From the NCBI RefSeq assembly GCF_003369835.1, contig NZ_QPMJ01000002.1, positions 124,001-188,000 on the forward strand: 64,000 bases of DNA, given 5' to 3'. A program made the position numbers and the translations under genes. This DNA comes from Halorussus rarus. Lineage in GTDB: Archaea; Halobacteriota; Halobacteria; Halobacteriales; Haladaptataceae. Under the pieces are notes generated by a model. That model was not told the DNA's origin. It did no database searches and worked only from the letters and a program-made list of their open reading frames with translations. This document shows positions 51,565 through 61,883 of this stretch, in pieces. Numbering within the stretch: position 1 is the first letter of the stretch; each line of letters opens with the position of its first letter.

Positions 51565-53628
51565 ATGACAGAAACACTGGAAGAACTCAGCCAGCGATAC
51601 CAGGAATCGATGCCCGAAGACCTCCGGGAGACCAAGTCGTTCGACTGGTACCTCGACGCCGTCTACGACGACCCCAAGATCGCCCGGAACGCCCACCAGC
51701 GGGTGGCCGACATGTTCGACTACTACGGCACCGAGTACGACGAGGACGCCGGCGTCGTCGAGTACCTGCTCGCCTCGGAGGACCCCCTTCACGACGGCGA
51801 GAACACCTTCTACGGCCACGAGATCCACCGGGCGATCCACGAGTTCGTGAACAAGGTCAAGTCCGGCGCCCGCGGGCTGGGGCCCGAGAAGCGCATCAAG
51901 CTCCTCCTCGGCCCGGTGGGGTCGGGCAAGTCCGACTTCGACCGGCAGGTCCGGACCTACTTCGAGGACTACACCCTCAGCGAGGAGGGCCGGATGTACA
52001 CTTACAAGTGGACCAACCTCTGCGACGTCATCCACGACCAGGACCCCGCCGACGACACGGTCCGGTCGCCGATGAACCAGGACCCCCTCGTGTTGCTCCC
52101 GGTCGAACAGCGCCAGCGGGTCATCGACGACCTGAACGAGAACCTCGACGCGCCCTACACCATCCAGAACGAGCAGTCGCTCGACCCCGCATCGGCGTTC
52201 TACATGGACGAGCTGCTGGCGTACTACGACGACGACATCCAGCAGGTCCTCGAGAACCACGTCGAGGTCGTCCGGCTCACCGCCGACGAGAACAAGCGCC
52301 AGGCCGTCGAGACGTTCGAGCCCAAGGACAAGAAGAACCAGGACGAGACAGAGCTCACCGGCGACGTCAACTACAGCAAGATCGCCATCTACGGCGAGTC
52401 CGACCCGCGCGCGTTCGACTACTCGGGGGCGTTCTGCAACGCCAACCGCGGCATCTTCTCGGGCGAGGAGCTGCTGAAGCTCCAGCGGGAGTTCCTCTAC
52501 GACTTCCTCCACGCGACCCAGGAGCAGACCATCAAGCCCAAGAACAACCCCCGGATCGACATCGACCAGGTCATCGTCGGCCGGACGAACATGCCCGAGT
52601 ACCGGGACAAGAAGGGCGACGAGAAGATGGAGGCGTTCAACGACCGGACCAAGCGGATCGACTTCCCGTACGTCCTCGAGTACGACGAGGAGTCCCAGAT
52701 CTACCGGAAGATGCTGTTCAACGCCGACGTGCCCGACGTCCACATCGAGCCCCACACGCTCGAGATGGCGGGCCTGTTCGGCGTGTTGACCCGCATCGAG
52801 GAGCCCGACTCCGAGACGGTCGACCTGATGCAGAAGGTCAAGGCCTACAACGGCGAGATCAAGGACGGCGAGGACGTCGACGTCAAGAAGCTCCGCGAGG
52901 AGGGCGAGGAGAGCGCCGACATCGGCGAGGGGATGGAGGGCGTCTCGGCCCGGTTCATCGGCGACGAGATCGCCGAGGCCATCATGAACTCCACCCACCG
53001 CGACCGCGGGTTCCTCTCCCCGCTGTCGGTGTTCAACCACTTCGAGGAGAACCTCGAGAACCACGGCTCCATCCCGGAGGAGAACTTCGAGACGTACTAC
53101 CGCTACCTCGAGATGGTCCGCGAGGAGTACAAGGACCGCGCCATCGAGGACGTCCGCCACGCGCTGGCCTACGACATCGAGGAGATCCAGCGCCAGGGCG
53201 AGAAGTACATGGACCACGTGATGGCGTACATCGACGACGACACCGTCGAGGACGAGCTCACCGGCCGCGAGCAGGAGCCCGACGAGAGCTTCCTCCGGGC
53301 GGTCGAGGAGAAGCTCGACATCCCGCGGGACCGAAAGGACGACTTCCGCCAGGAGGTCAGCAACTGGGTCTCGCGGCGCGCCCGCGAGGGTTCGCCGTTC
53401 GACCCCCAGGACAACGACCGGCTGCGCCGCGCACTCGAGCGCAAGCTCTGGGAGGACAAGAAGCACAACATCAACTTCAGCGCGCTGGTGTCGTCCAACG
53501 AGATGGACGACGACGAGCAGAACGCGTGGGTCGAAGCGCTCATCGACCAGGGGTACTCCCGGGAGGGCGCCAAGGAGGTGCTGGAGTTCGCCGGCGCCGA
53601 GGTCGCCCGCGCGGAGATGGAGGACTGA
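51565..53628 (+). CDS. prkA: PrkA-type serine protein kinase 1
   Basis: 687 aa from the ATG at 51565. N-terminal PrkA AAA domain with Walker A GPVGSGKS (116-123); the C-terminal PrkA kinase-like region includes AEAIMNSTHRDRGFLSPLSV and NHFEENLENHG. PrkA proteins are AAA-type kinases of stationary phase and nutrient stress (E. coli YeaG). First of four closely spaced genes; the next starts 3 nt after its stop. Confidence 0.92.
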   Translation: MTETLEELSQRYQESMPEDLRETKSFDWYLDAVYDDPKIARNAHQRVADMFDYYGTEYDEDAGVVEYLLASEDPLHDGENTFYGHEIHRAIHEFVNKVKSGARGLGPEKRIKLLLGPVGSGKSDFDRQVRTYFEDYTLSEEGRMYTYKWTNLCDVIHDQDPADDTVRSPMNQDPLVLLPVEQRQRVIDDLNENLDAPYTIQNEQSLDPASAFYMDELLAYYDDDIQQVLENHVEVVRLTADENKRQAVETFEPKDKKNQDETELTGDVNYSKIAIYGESDPRAFDYSGAFCNANRGIFSGEELLKLQREFLYDFLHATQEQTIKPKNNPRIDIDQVIVGRTNMPEYRDKKGDEKMEAFNDRTKRIDFPYVLEYDEESQIYRKMLFNADVPDVHIEPHTLEMAGLFGVLTRIEEPDSETVDLMQKVKAYNGEIKDGEDVDVKKLREEGEESADIGEGMEGVSARFIGDEIAEAIMNSTHRDRGFLSPLSVFNHFEENLENHGSIPEENFETYYRYLEMVREEYKDRAIEDVRHALAYDIEEIQRQGEKYMDHVMAYIDDDTVEDELTGREQEPDESFLRAVEEKLDIPRDRKDDFRQEVSNWVSRRAREGSPFDPQDNDRLRRALERKLWEDKKHNINFSALVSSNEMDDDEQNAWVEALIDQGYSREGAKEVLEFAGAEVARAEMED

Positions 53629-53630
53629 CC

Positions 53631-55997
53631 GTGGCGACCGGCCACGACGACCGTCCGCGACGCGACGACGCGTCCCGCGAGGAGCCGTCGGGCCGCGAGG
53701 ACGCCCCCGACGGCGAGGCGTTCGTCGAGGCGGCCGACCGCGAGCTCCGGGAGACCTACGAGGAGCCAAAGAGCCTGCCGGAGTTCGTCGAGGAGGCGTT
53801 CGAGAACCCGACCGTCGCGGCCCACGCCAGCAAGTACCTGCTCGAGGCCATCGAGTCGATGGGCACCCGGACCGTCATCGAGGAGGGCGAGGAGAAGGAG
53901 CGGTACACCTTCTTCGACGACCCCGCCAACGACGGCGAGCACGCGATCCTGGGCAACACGGAGGTGCTCAACGCGTTCGTCGACGACCTCCGATCCATCG
54001 CGGCCGAGCGGGGGAAGGCCGAGAAGATAATCTGGTTCGACGGCCCGACCGCGACCGGCAAGTCCGAGCTCAAGCGGTGCCTGGTCAACGGCCTCCGGGA
54101 GTTCTCGAAGACCCCGGAGGGCCGCCGGTACACCGTCGAGTGGAACATCGCCAGCGCCAGCCGGGCCCGGAGTTTGAGCTACGGCGAGGAGCGGGCGGCC
54201 GCCGACGAGGAGAACTGGTTCCCGAGTCCGGTCCAGGCCAACCCGCTGACGGTGTTCCCCGAGGCGGTCCGCGAGGACATCCTGGCCCGCATCAACGAGG
54301 GCGTCGACGACCACATCGACCTCACGGTCGACAGCTCGCTCGACCCCTTCAGCCGGGAGGCGTACGACTACCTCGAGGAGCAGTACCGCCGGACCGGCGA
54401 GGACGACCTGTTCAGCGCCATCACCGACCCGAACCACCTCCGGGTCAAGAACTACGTGGTCGACATCGGCCAGGGCATCGGCGTGCTCCACTCGGAGGAC
54501 TCCGGACCGCCCAAGGAGCGGCTCGTCGGGTCGTGGATGCGCGGGATGCTCCAGGAGCTGGACTCGCGGGGCCGGAAGAACCCCCAGGCGTTCAGCTACG
54601 ACGGGGTGCTCTCGCAGGGCAACGGCCTGCTGACGGTCGTGGAGGACGCGGCCCAGCACGCCGACCTGCTCCAGAAGCTGCTCAACGTGCCCGACGAGAA
54701 GACGGTGAAGCTCGACAAGGGCATCCAGATGGACATCGACACCCAGCTGCTCATCATCTCGAACCCCGACCTCGAGGCGCAGCTGAACCAGCACGCCGAC
54801 GCCGGGGGCGCCGACCCCCTGAAAGCGCTCAAGCGCCGGCTCGACCGGCGGCGGTTCAAGTACCTCACCAACATGAGCCTGGAGGCCGAGCTCATTCGGC
54901 GGGAGCTGACCAACGAGACCGACGTCTGGAAGGCCGACAGCTACGACGAGCTCGAGAACCTCATCCGCGAGCCCCTGTCGGTCCAGGTCCGCAAGGACGA
55001 CTCCGGGGCCGGCGTGGGCCAGCGCGAGCTCGCGCCCCACGCCGTCGAGGCCGCGGCGCTCTACAGCGTCGTGACCCGGCTCGACGGCGAGGACGTGCCC
55101 GCGGGCCTCGACCTCGTCGACAAGGCGAAGCTGTTCGACCGGGGCTACCTGCTCGACGGCGACGACCGCCTCGACAAGGAGGACTTCGACTTCGACGACG
55201 ACGCCGACGACGGCGACCAGGGGGTTCCGGTGACCTACACCCGGGACGTCATCGCGGACCTGCTCAACGACGAGAGCGACCGCGCCCACGCCGACTACCC
55301 GGTCGAGGAGGTCATCATGCCCCGCGACATCCTGAACGCGATGGCCGAGGAGCTGACCGCCGCGCCGGTGTTCTCGACCGCCGAGCGCACCGAGTACGAG
55401 AACCGGCTGGTGCCGGTCAAGAACCACATCTTCCAGCGCCAGGAGGCGGACGTACTCGACGCGATGATGCGCGACAAGCGCGTCGACGAGGAGACCGTCG
55501 AGGAGTACATCGAGCACGTCTACGCCTGGGCGACCGACGAGGAGGTCGAGAACGACCGGGGCGAGCGGGTCGAGCCCGACGCGCTCAAGATGAAGGTGTT
55601 CGAGACCGAGCACCTCGGCCGGTTCTCGCCCGAGAGCTACGGCGCCGACCACGGCCCGTCGCCCGCGGTCGAGGAGTTCCGGCGCAACAAGGTCATCACC
55701 GCGCTCAACCGCCACGCGTGGGAGAACCGCGACGAGGACTTCTCGGTGTCGGACATCGACCCGAAGGAGATCCCCATCATCAAGACGGTGCTCGCGAACT
55801 ACGACTGGGACGACGTCCGGCGGGTGTACGAGGACTTCGACCCCAACCAGTGGGCCGACCCGCCCGGCAACACCGAGACGGCGTCGGTCAAAGACGAGAC
55901 CATCGCGAACATGGTCGAGATGTTCGGCTACACCGAGGCGTCGGCCGAACTGACCAGCCAGCACGTCATGAGCCAGGTGAGCTACAAATGGGACTGA
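53631..55997 (+). CDS. prkA: PrkA-type serine protein kinase 2 (longer paralogue)
   Basis: 788 aa from the GTG at 53631. Charged 40-residue N-terminal extension, AAA domain with Walker A GPTATGKS (138-145), and a PrkA C-terminal region ([20 protein letters not shown] near the end). Carries an acidic insert ([13 protein letters not shown]). Same family as the upstream gene but only moderately similar, so the pair probably forms a hetero-system rather than a recent duplication. Confidence 0.9.
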   Translation: MATGHDDRPRRDDASREEPSGREDAPDGEAFVEAADRELRETYEEPKSLPEFVEEAFENPTVAAHASKYLLEAIESMGTRTVIEEGEEKERYTFFDDPANDGEHAILGNTEVLNAFVDDLRSIAAERGKAEKIIWFDGPTATGKSELKRCLVNGLREFSKTPEGRRYTVEWNIASASRARSLSYGEERAAADEENWFPSPVQANPLTVFPEAVREDILARINEGVDDHIDLTVDSSLDPFSREAYDYLEEQYRRTGEDDLFSAITDPNHLRVKNYVVDIGQGIGVLHSEDSGPPKERLVGSWMRGMLQELDSRGRKNPQAFSYDGVLSQGNGLLTVVEDAAQHADLLQKLLNVPDEKTVKLDKGIQMDIDTQLLIISNPDLEAQLNQHADAGGADPLKALKRRLDRRRFKYLTNMSLEAELIRRELTNETDVWKADSYDELENLIREPLSVQVRKDDSGAGVGQRELAPHAVEAAALYSVVTRLDGEDVPAGLDLVDKAKLFDRGYLLDGDDRLDKEDFDFDDDADDGDQGVPVTYTRDVIADLLNDESDRAHADYPVEEVIMPRDILNAMAEELTAAPVFSTAERTEYENRLVPVKNHIFQRQEADVLDAMMRDKRVDEETVEEYIEHVYAWATDEEVENDRGERVEPDALKMKVFETEHLGRFSPESYGADHGPSPAVEEFRRNKVITALNRHAWENRDEDFSVSDIDPKEIPIIKTVLANYDWDDVRRVYEDFDPNQWADPPGNTETASVKDETIANMVEMFGYTEASAELTSQHVMSQVSYKWD

Positions 55998-56040
55998 ACA
56001 GCACCGACCGGCGGCCGGAGCGAACCGAGGTGAGCCGACG

Positions 56041-57351
56041 ATGGGACTGAGGGAGGACCTCGAGCGGTACCGCGAGGTCGGCGAGGACAAGCGCGAGGAC
56101 CTCGCGGACTTCATCCAGTACGGCGACCTTGGCCAGAGCCTGCCCGACGAAATCAACATCCCCATCAAGATCGTCGACCTGCCGGAGTTCGCCTACGACC
56201 AGCGCGACCAGGGCGGCATCGGCCAGGGCGACCCCGACGTGGGCGACCCCGTCGGCGAACCACAGCCCCAGCCCGGCGACGAGGGCGAGGAGGGCGACCC
56301 CGGCGACGAGTCGGGCGAGCACGACTACTACGAGATGGACCCCGAGGAGTTCGCCGAGGAGCTCGACGACGAACTCGGGCTCGACCTCGAGCCGAAGGGC
56401 AAGGAGGTCGTCGAGGAGAAGGAGGGCGACTTCACCGACATGACCCGCACGGGCCCCGACTCGACGCTCGACTTCGAGCGGATGTTCAAGGAGGGGCTCA
56501 AGCGGAAGCTGGCGATGGACTTCGACCCCGACTTCCTCGAGGAGGTGTTGAAGATCGACGGGTGGGGTCCCGACCGGACGTTCTCGTGGGCCCGCGACAA
56601 CAGCATCAACGTCTCGAAGCACTGGCTGGAGGAGGCCTACGACCAGATCCCGGCGGGCGAGAAGACCAAGTGGGACTCCATCGAGGAGGTCGAGGAGAAC
56701 GTCACCCACCGGACCACGGCCCAGAAGATAAAGCAGGAGGGCGTGCGCCACGTCCCCTTCCGGAAGGAGGACGAGCGCTACCGCTACCCCGAGATTATCG
56801 AGGAGCGCGAGAAGAACGTCGTCGTGGTCAACATCCGGGACGTCTCCGGGTCGATGCGCGAGAAGAAGCGCGAACTGGTCGAGCGGACGTTCACGCCGCT
56901 GGACTGGTACCTGACCGGGAAGTACGACAACGCCGAGTTCGTCTACATCGCCCACGACGCCGAGGCCTGGGAGGTCGAGCGCGACGAGTTCTTCGGCATC
57001 CGGTCGGGCGGCGGGACCAAGATCTCGTCGGCGTACGAGCTGGCGGCCGCGGTGCTCGACGAGCGCTACCCGTGGACCGACTGGAACCGCTACGTGTTCG
57101 CGGCCGGCGACAGCGAGAACTCCCGGAACGACACCAGCGAGAACGTCATCCCGTTGATGGAGGAGATCCCCGCGAACCTCCACGCCTACGTGGAGACCCA
57201 GCCTGACGGGAAGGCCATCAACGCGACCCACGCCGAGGAGGTCGAGGAGTACTTCGGCGAGTCGGACGAGGTGGCGGTCAGCTTCGTCAACAGCCCCGAG
57301 GACGTGACCGACGCCATCTACGAGATACTGAGCACGGAGGCCGAATCATGA
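56041..57351 (+). CDS. yeaH: YeaH/DUF444 family protein with VWA-like domain
   Basis: 436 aa. A hydrophilic acidic N-terminal half is followed by a von Willebrand A-like domain: [20 protein letters not shown] (MIDAS-like D-x-S-G-S near 268), then [16 protein letters not shown]-like motifs. E. coli YeaH is the partner and probable substrate of the YeaG kinase. Starts 43 bp after prkA2 and overlaps spoVR by 4 nt. Confidence 0.9.
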   Translation: MGLREDLERYREVGEDKREDLADFIQYGDLGQSLPDEINIPIKIVDLPEFAYDQRDQGGIGQGDPDVGDPVGEPQPQPGDEGEEGDPGDESGEHDYYEMDPEEFAEELDDELGLDLEPKGKEVVEEKEGDFTDMTRTGPDSTLDFERMFKEGLKRKLAMDFDPDFLEEVLKIDGWGPDRTFSWARDNSINVSKHWLEEAYDQIPAGEKTKWDSIEEVEENVTHRTTAQKIKQEGVRHVPFRKEDERYRYPEIIEEREKNVVVVNIRDVSGSMREKKRELVERTFTPLDWYLTGKYDNAEFVYIAHDAEAWEVERDEFFGIRSGGGTKISSAYELAAAVLDERYPWTDWNRYVFAAGDSENSRNDTSENVIPLMEEIPANLHAYVETQPDGKAINATHAEEVEEYFGESDEVAVSFVNSPEDVTDAIYEILSTEAES

Positions 57352-59381
57352 GAGAGCGACCTCGAACCAAGAAGGCGGCGGAACCGCTGCAGGAGCCGGC
57401 CGAGGAGGCCCGGAACCTGGCCCACAAGCTCGGGCTCGACCCCTACGACGTGAACTACTGGGTGGTCGACTACGACGAGATGAACGAGCTCATCGCGTAC
57501 AACGGGTTCCAGGAGCGGTACCCCCACTGGCGGTGGGGCATGCAGTACGACCGCCAGCAGAAGCAGGGCCAGTACACCGGCGGGAAGGCGTTCGAGATCG
57601 TCATCAACGACGACCCCTCCCACGCCTTCCTCCAGGAGTCCAACGACGTGGCCGACCAGAAGGCGGTCATCACCCACGTCGAGGCCCACGCCGACTTCTT
57701 CGCGAAGAACCGGTGGTACCGGATGTTCGCCGACGAGCTCGACGCCGCGGCCCTGCTCGAGCGCCACGCCGACCGCATCTCGGAGTACATGTCCGACCCC
57801 GATATCGACCGCGAGTCGGTCGAGCAGTGGATCGACAGCGTGCTCTGCCTGGAGGACAACATCGACCAGCACGAGCCGTTCAAGCGCCAGTTCGAGCGCG
57901 AGGGCGACGAGGACGACGGCGAGGTCGACGACGAACTCGACCAGAAGCTCGAGGAGATGGACCTCAGCGACGAGGTCAAGCGCCAGGTGTTCGACGAGGA
58001 GTGGCTCGACGAGCAGGCCGAGGCCGCCGAGCTCGACGAGCCCGAGATGGACGTGCTGGCGTTCCTCCGGGACCACGGCAAGGCCTACGACGAGGAGTCG
58101 GGCAAGGCCGAGGAGATGACCGAGTGGCAGAAGGAGATCCTGGAGATGCTCCGGGCCGAGTCGTACTACTTCGCGGCCCAGAAGCTGACGAAGGTGATGA
58201 ACGAGGGGTGGGCGGCCTACTGGGAGTCGATGATGATGGGCGAGGAGGTGTTCGCCGGCGACGACGAGTTCCTGCTGTACGCCGACCACCAGGCCCGGGT
58301 GCTCAACTCGCCGGGGCTCAACCCCTACCAGCTCGGCAAGGAGCTGTGGGAGTACATCGAGAACACCGAGAACCGCCGCGAGGTCGCCCGCAAGCTCCTG
58401 CGGGTCGACGGCGTGACGTGGCGGAACTTCCACGACACGGTCGACTTCGACGAGGTCCAGGAGCTGCTCGCGCCCGACCCGCGCATCGACTCGGTCGACC
58501 CCGACGAACTCGACGAACTCGACGACCTCGTCCCCGAGAAGGTCGACGGCGAGGCGCTGGACGCCGCCAAAGCGGGCGTCTCCGCGAGCGACGCGAGCGG
58601 AGGCTCGTCGGACGAGTCCGACGGCGACATCGACGTCGAGCGGTACCCCTGGAAGGTGCTGAGCTACGCGGGACTGGCCGAGCGACACTTCTCGCTGTGC
58701 AAGCGCCAGAACCGCGGGTTCCTCCGGTCGGTCTCCCAGCAGGACCTCGAGCAGTACGCCCGCTACATCGTCGACGACGCGCGCTACGACACGGTCGAGG
58801 AGGCGCTGGCCGACGTCGACTACACCACCGGCTGGGACAAGATGCGGGAGGTCCGGGCGTCGAACAACGACGTGACGTTCCTCGACAGCTACCTGACCCA
58901 GGAGTTCGTCACCGACAACCAGTACTTCACCTACGAGTTCAGCCAGACCACGGGCGACTACCGGGTCGCCAGCACCGACTACGAGGACGTCAAGAAGAAG
59001 CTGATGCTCCAGTTCACCAACTTCGGCAAGCCCACCATCGCGGTGTACGACGGCAACTACAACAACCGCAACGAGCTACTGTTGGGTCACCACTACAACG
59101 GCGTGATGCTGGACATCGAGCAGGCCAAGCGGACCCTCGAGCGCGTGTTCGACCTCTGGGGCCGGCCGGTCAACCTCAAGACCATCGTGAAGGAGGTCGA
59201 CGACCGCGACGCCGAGATCGCCCGGCGGCGCGACCGCGAGCCCGACCCCGAAGAGGTCGGCAAGCTCCTGCGCTACGACGGCGAGCAGTTCACGATGGAG
59301 GACTTGGACTGGAGCGAGGTCGAGGACATCGCGGCCACCGAGGTCGACTACGACACCAAGCCCGACGACTGGTTGGCGTAG
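57348..59381 (+). CDS. SpoVR/YcgB family protein
   Basis: 677 aa. SpoVR signature: [60 protein letters not shown], and [20 protein letters not shown]. The ATG overlaps the yeaH stop (ATGA). Completes the prkA-prkA-yeaH-spoVR operon, mirroring yeaG-yeaH-ycgB in enterobacteria. Biochemical function unknown. Longer than bacterial SpoVR owing to an acidic insert (about 187-240). Confidence 0.93.
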   Translation: MRERPRTKKAAEPLQEPAEEARNLAHKLGLDPYDVNYWVVDYDEMNELIAYNGFQERYPHWRWGMQYDRQQKQGQYTGGKAFEIVINDDPSHAFLQESNDVADQKAVITHVEAHADFFAKNRWYRMFADELDAAALLERHADRISEYMSDPDIDRESVEQWIDSVLCLEDNIDQHEPFKRQFEREGDEDDGEVDDELDQKLEEMDLSDEVKRQVFDEEWLDEQAEAAELDEPEMDVLAFLRDHGKAYDEESGKAEEMTEWQKEILEMLRAESYYFAAQKLTKVMNEGWAAYWESMMMGEEVFAGDDEFLLYADHQARVLNSPGLNPYQLGKELWEYIENTENRREVARKLLRVDGVTWRNFHDTVDFDEVQELLAPDPRIDSVDPDELDELDDLVPEKVDGEALDAAKAGVSASDASGGSSDESDGDIDVERYPWKVLSYAGLAERHFSLCKRQNRGFLRSVSQQDLEQYARYIVDDARYDTVEEALADVDYTTGWDKMREVRASNNDVTFLDSYLTQEFVTDNQYFTYEFSQTTGDYRVASTDYEDVKKKLMLQFTNFGKPTIAVYDGNYNNRNELLLGHHYNGVMLDIEQAKRTLERVFDLWGRPVNLKTIVKEVDDRDAEIARRRDREPDPEEVGKLLRYDGEQFTMEDLDWSEVEDIAATEVDYDTKPDDWLA

Positions 59382-59456
59382 CCGAACCGACCCGTCTCGG
59401 GGCCGAGCGGTACCGTCCCTCTATTTTCCGGAGTGCGAGTGTAGAAACCGCGACGC

Positions 59457-60029
59457 TCACTCCGCGTCCCGGGTGAAGTTCCGGAGCAGGCGGTCGCCGA
59501 ACGCCAGCACCAGCACTGCGCCGAGCATGTTGAAGCAGAGGTCGAGCAGCGTGTCCTTCCTGCTGTACGAGACCAGTAGCGGGTCGATGCCGACGCGCTC
59601 GCTGGCCGCGTGGATGCCGTACTCCAGGAGTTCCCAGACAACGCCGACGACGACGACCGCTGCGAGGACCCGCGGTCGGGGGTCGCGGCCGCGGCGCCGG
59701 GCGGCAGCGTGGACGACCCCGGCGAACAGGGTCGCCGAGAGGGTGTGGGTGACGTGGTCCCACCACCAGGTGTCGTCGTACGGGCCGAGCATCCCGATCG
59801 CGTGGGCCAGCATCGCGACGCTCGCGTAGACGCGCTGCCACGGCCGGAACTCCACGTTCCAGACGCGCTCGACCGCGTTCGGGACGAAGGTGGCCGCGAA
59901 CGAGAACGCGGCGTTCACCACGGCGCCCGGGTTCCGGCGGCGGAACCCCTCGACGAACACCGCGACGATACCGTACCTGAGACCGCGTTCGAGCGCCCGC
60001 GCCGCCGCGGTCCGCCTGCTTCGACTCAT
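59457..60029 (-). CDS. Conserved membrane protein (YjdF/DUF2238-like)
   Basis: 190 aa from the ATG at 60029. About five hydrophobic helices; DDTWWWDHVTHTLSATLFAG and VVGVVWELLEYGIHAASERV are typical of the DUF2238/YjdF group, as is DTLLDLCFNMLGAVLVLAFG. Function unknown. The upstream extension to 60191 is basic and discarded. Confidence 0.75.
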   Translation of the reverse strand: MSRSRRTAAARALERGLRYGIVAVFVEGFRRRNPGAVVNAAFSFAATFVPNAVERVWNVEFRPWQRVYASVAMLAHAIGMLGPYDDTWWWDHVTHTLSATLFAGVVHAAARRRGRDPRPRVLAAVVVVGVVWELLEYGIHAASERVGIDPLLVSYSRKDTLLDLCFNMLGAVLVLAFGDRLLRNFTRDAE

Positions 60030-60130
60030 GCGTGTCAGTGGAGCGTAAGCGTCGGAACTATGAAATAGGTTCGTTTGGAGGACGAGGTGCGTCGCGAGCG
60101 TGCGGACCCGTCGAGCTTCGTCGTAGGCGT

Positions 60131-60397
60131 CTACTGCTCGCCGGCCAGTTGAATCCCGCGCGAGATGACGTACATCAGAACGATGCCGCATCCGACCGCC
60201 AGAACGAACTGGGCGGCGAGCGTGAATATCGCTCCGAGGGCCGAGTTGCCGACGAAGACGAAAACGAACGCGAACGGGACGAGCGCGATGGCGACGAACA
60301 CTCCGATGAGACGAGCCAGAGGGATCGCCTCCAGAAGCACCTGTCTTCTATCTATCGTACCGGTTTCCCGATCGACGAACGGAGGGGACGGCGACAT
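60131..60397 (-). CDS. Small two-helix membrane protein
   Basis: 88 aa. Helices at about 29-50 (LIGVFVAIALVPFAFVFVFV) and 57-82 (IFTLAAQFVLAVGCGIVLMY). Short polar N-terminus (DRETGTIDRRQVLLEAI). No family recognised. Confidence 0.55.
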   Translation of the reverse strand: MSPSPPFVDRETGTIDRRQVLLEAIPLARLIGVFVAIALVPFAFVFVFVGNSALGAIFTLAAQFVLAVGCGIVLMYVISRGIQLAGEQ

Positions 60398-60564
60398 TCA
60401 CTTCGCTGTGCTCGTCGCTCGACATATGAGTTTTCTGATTGTCGTACCGGAAACCGGTCCGGACGGAACGAACGCGGACGCCACTGACGCCAGAGAGCAG
60501 CGCGATACCACTCGAAGCAGTTTCCGCGTTTTCGGCTGCGCTCCGCGACGGACCTGCCTCTACG

Positions 60565-61767
60565 CTACCACGCGTACTCCTCCCGCGGGTCGACGTCGTC
60601 GCGCTCGCTGTCGTAGACGCGCTCGCCCTCCACGAACACCTGCCGGGCGTCCGAGTCGAGTTCGAACATCGGGCCGTCCCAGACCGCGAGGTCGGCGTCC
60701 GTCCCCTCCTCGAGCGTCCCGACGCGGTCCTCGATGCCCAGAATCTCGGCCGGGTTGCGCGTGACGGTCCGGAGCGCGACGTCCTTCGGCAGGCCCTCGC
60801 GGACCGCGAGGCCGACGCAGACGTCGAGGTGCTCCTGCGGGAGGACGGGCGCGTCGGTCTGGATGGCGACCTTGACGCCGGCCTCGTGGAGGATGCCCGG
60901 CGTCTCGAAGGTGATGTTGCGGAGTTCGTACTTGCTGGCCGACGAGATGGTCGGCCCGACCACGGCGGGTACGTCGCGCTCGACGAACTCCTCGGCGAGA
61001 ACGTGGCCCTCCGTCGCGTGCTCGATGGACAGGTCGTCGATGCCGAACTCGTCGGCGATGCGGAACACCGTGGCGATGTCGTCGGCGCGGTGGGCGTGGA
61101 CCCGCAGGGGCAGGTCGCCCTCCACGACGCGGGCGAGGTTCTCCATCCCGAGGTCGCGCTCGAAGGGCTCGTCGTCCTCGCGGGCCTTCGCGCGGCGCTC
61201 GACGTAGTCCTCGGCGTCCATCAGCGCCTGGCGGAGCGTGGCCGCGACGCCCGGTCGGGTCGCGGGCTGGCGGTCCTTCCCCTCGCCGTGGAACCGCTTG
61301 GGGTTCTCGCCGAAGGCGGCCTTCATGCCGTCCTCCCGGACGAGCATCCGGTCGGCGACGTCGCCGTAGGTCTTCATCGAGCAGATGATTCCACCGACCA
61401 CGTTCGCGCTGCCCATCCGCGCCGAGACGGTCGTGACCCCGCCCTGGAACGCGTGCTTGAGCTCGTCGTCGCGGGGGTGGAACCCGTCGAGCGCGTTGAC
61501 GTGCGGGGTCACCGGGTCCGAGACCTCGTTGACGTCGCCGTCCTCTGGTTCGCCCCACTCGGCCATCCCTGCGTGGCTGTGGGCGTCGATCAGGCCGGGC
61601 GTGACGCGATCCCCGCCGGCGTCGAACACCTCGGCGTCGTCGGGCACCGCCACCTCGTCGGCCGGCCCGACGGCGGCGATCTCACCGTCCTCGACCAGCA
61701 CCGCGCCGTCCTCGATGGTCCCGCGCTCCGTCACCGTGTGAACGGTTCCGTTGACGATGGCTCGCAT
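60565..61767 (-). CDS. Amidohydrolase family protein
   Basis: 400 aa from the ATG at 61767. Metal-dependent hydrolase: beta-sandwich ends (RAIVNGTVHTVTERGTIEDG; EGTDADLAVWDGPMFELDSD) around a TIM barrel with metal ligands H63 and H65 (DAHSHAG) and later RVHAHRADD and SIEHATEG. Imidazolonepropionase/prolidase-like subgroup; substrate unknown. The long upstream extension to 62178 is non-coding in composition. Confidence 0.88.
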   Translation of the reverse strand: MRAIVNGTVHTVTERGTIEDGAVLVEDGEIAAVGPADEVAVPDDAEVFDAGGDRVTPGLIDAHSHAGMAEWGEPEDGDVNEVSDPVTPHVNALDGFHPRDDELKHAFQGGVTTVSARMGSANVVGGIICSMKTYGDVADRMLVREDGMKAAFGENPKRFHGEGKDRQPATRPGVAATLRQALMDAEDYVERRAKAREDDEPFERDLGMENLARVVEGDLPLRVHAHRADDIATVFRIADEFGIDDLSIEHATEGHVLAEEFVERDVPAVVGPTISSASKYELRNITFETPGILHEAGVKVAIQTDAPVLPQEHLDVCVGLAVREGLPKDVALRTVTRNPAEILGIEDRVGTLEEGTDADLAVWDGPMFELDSDARQVFVEGERVYDSERDDVDPREEYAW

Positions 61768-61883
61768 ACCACCACGGTGCGACAGAGCGGGCATGAGTAT
61801 TTCGGTTCGAAATATTCCGGCGCCGGTCGTAGCGACCCGGCAGGCTGCCGGTGGGTCTCCCCGAGAGCGGAACGTCCGGGGGT

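Noticed and set aside
51478-56168. Very long open frames on the strand opposite the prkA genes (700-1000 codons)
   Set aside because: Leu/Val/Asp/Gly-rich mirror images of GC-rich coding sequence with no family motifs. The + strand encodes full PrkA proteins.
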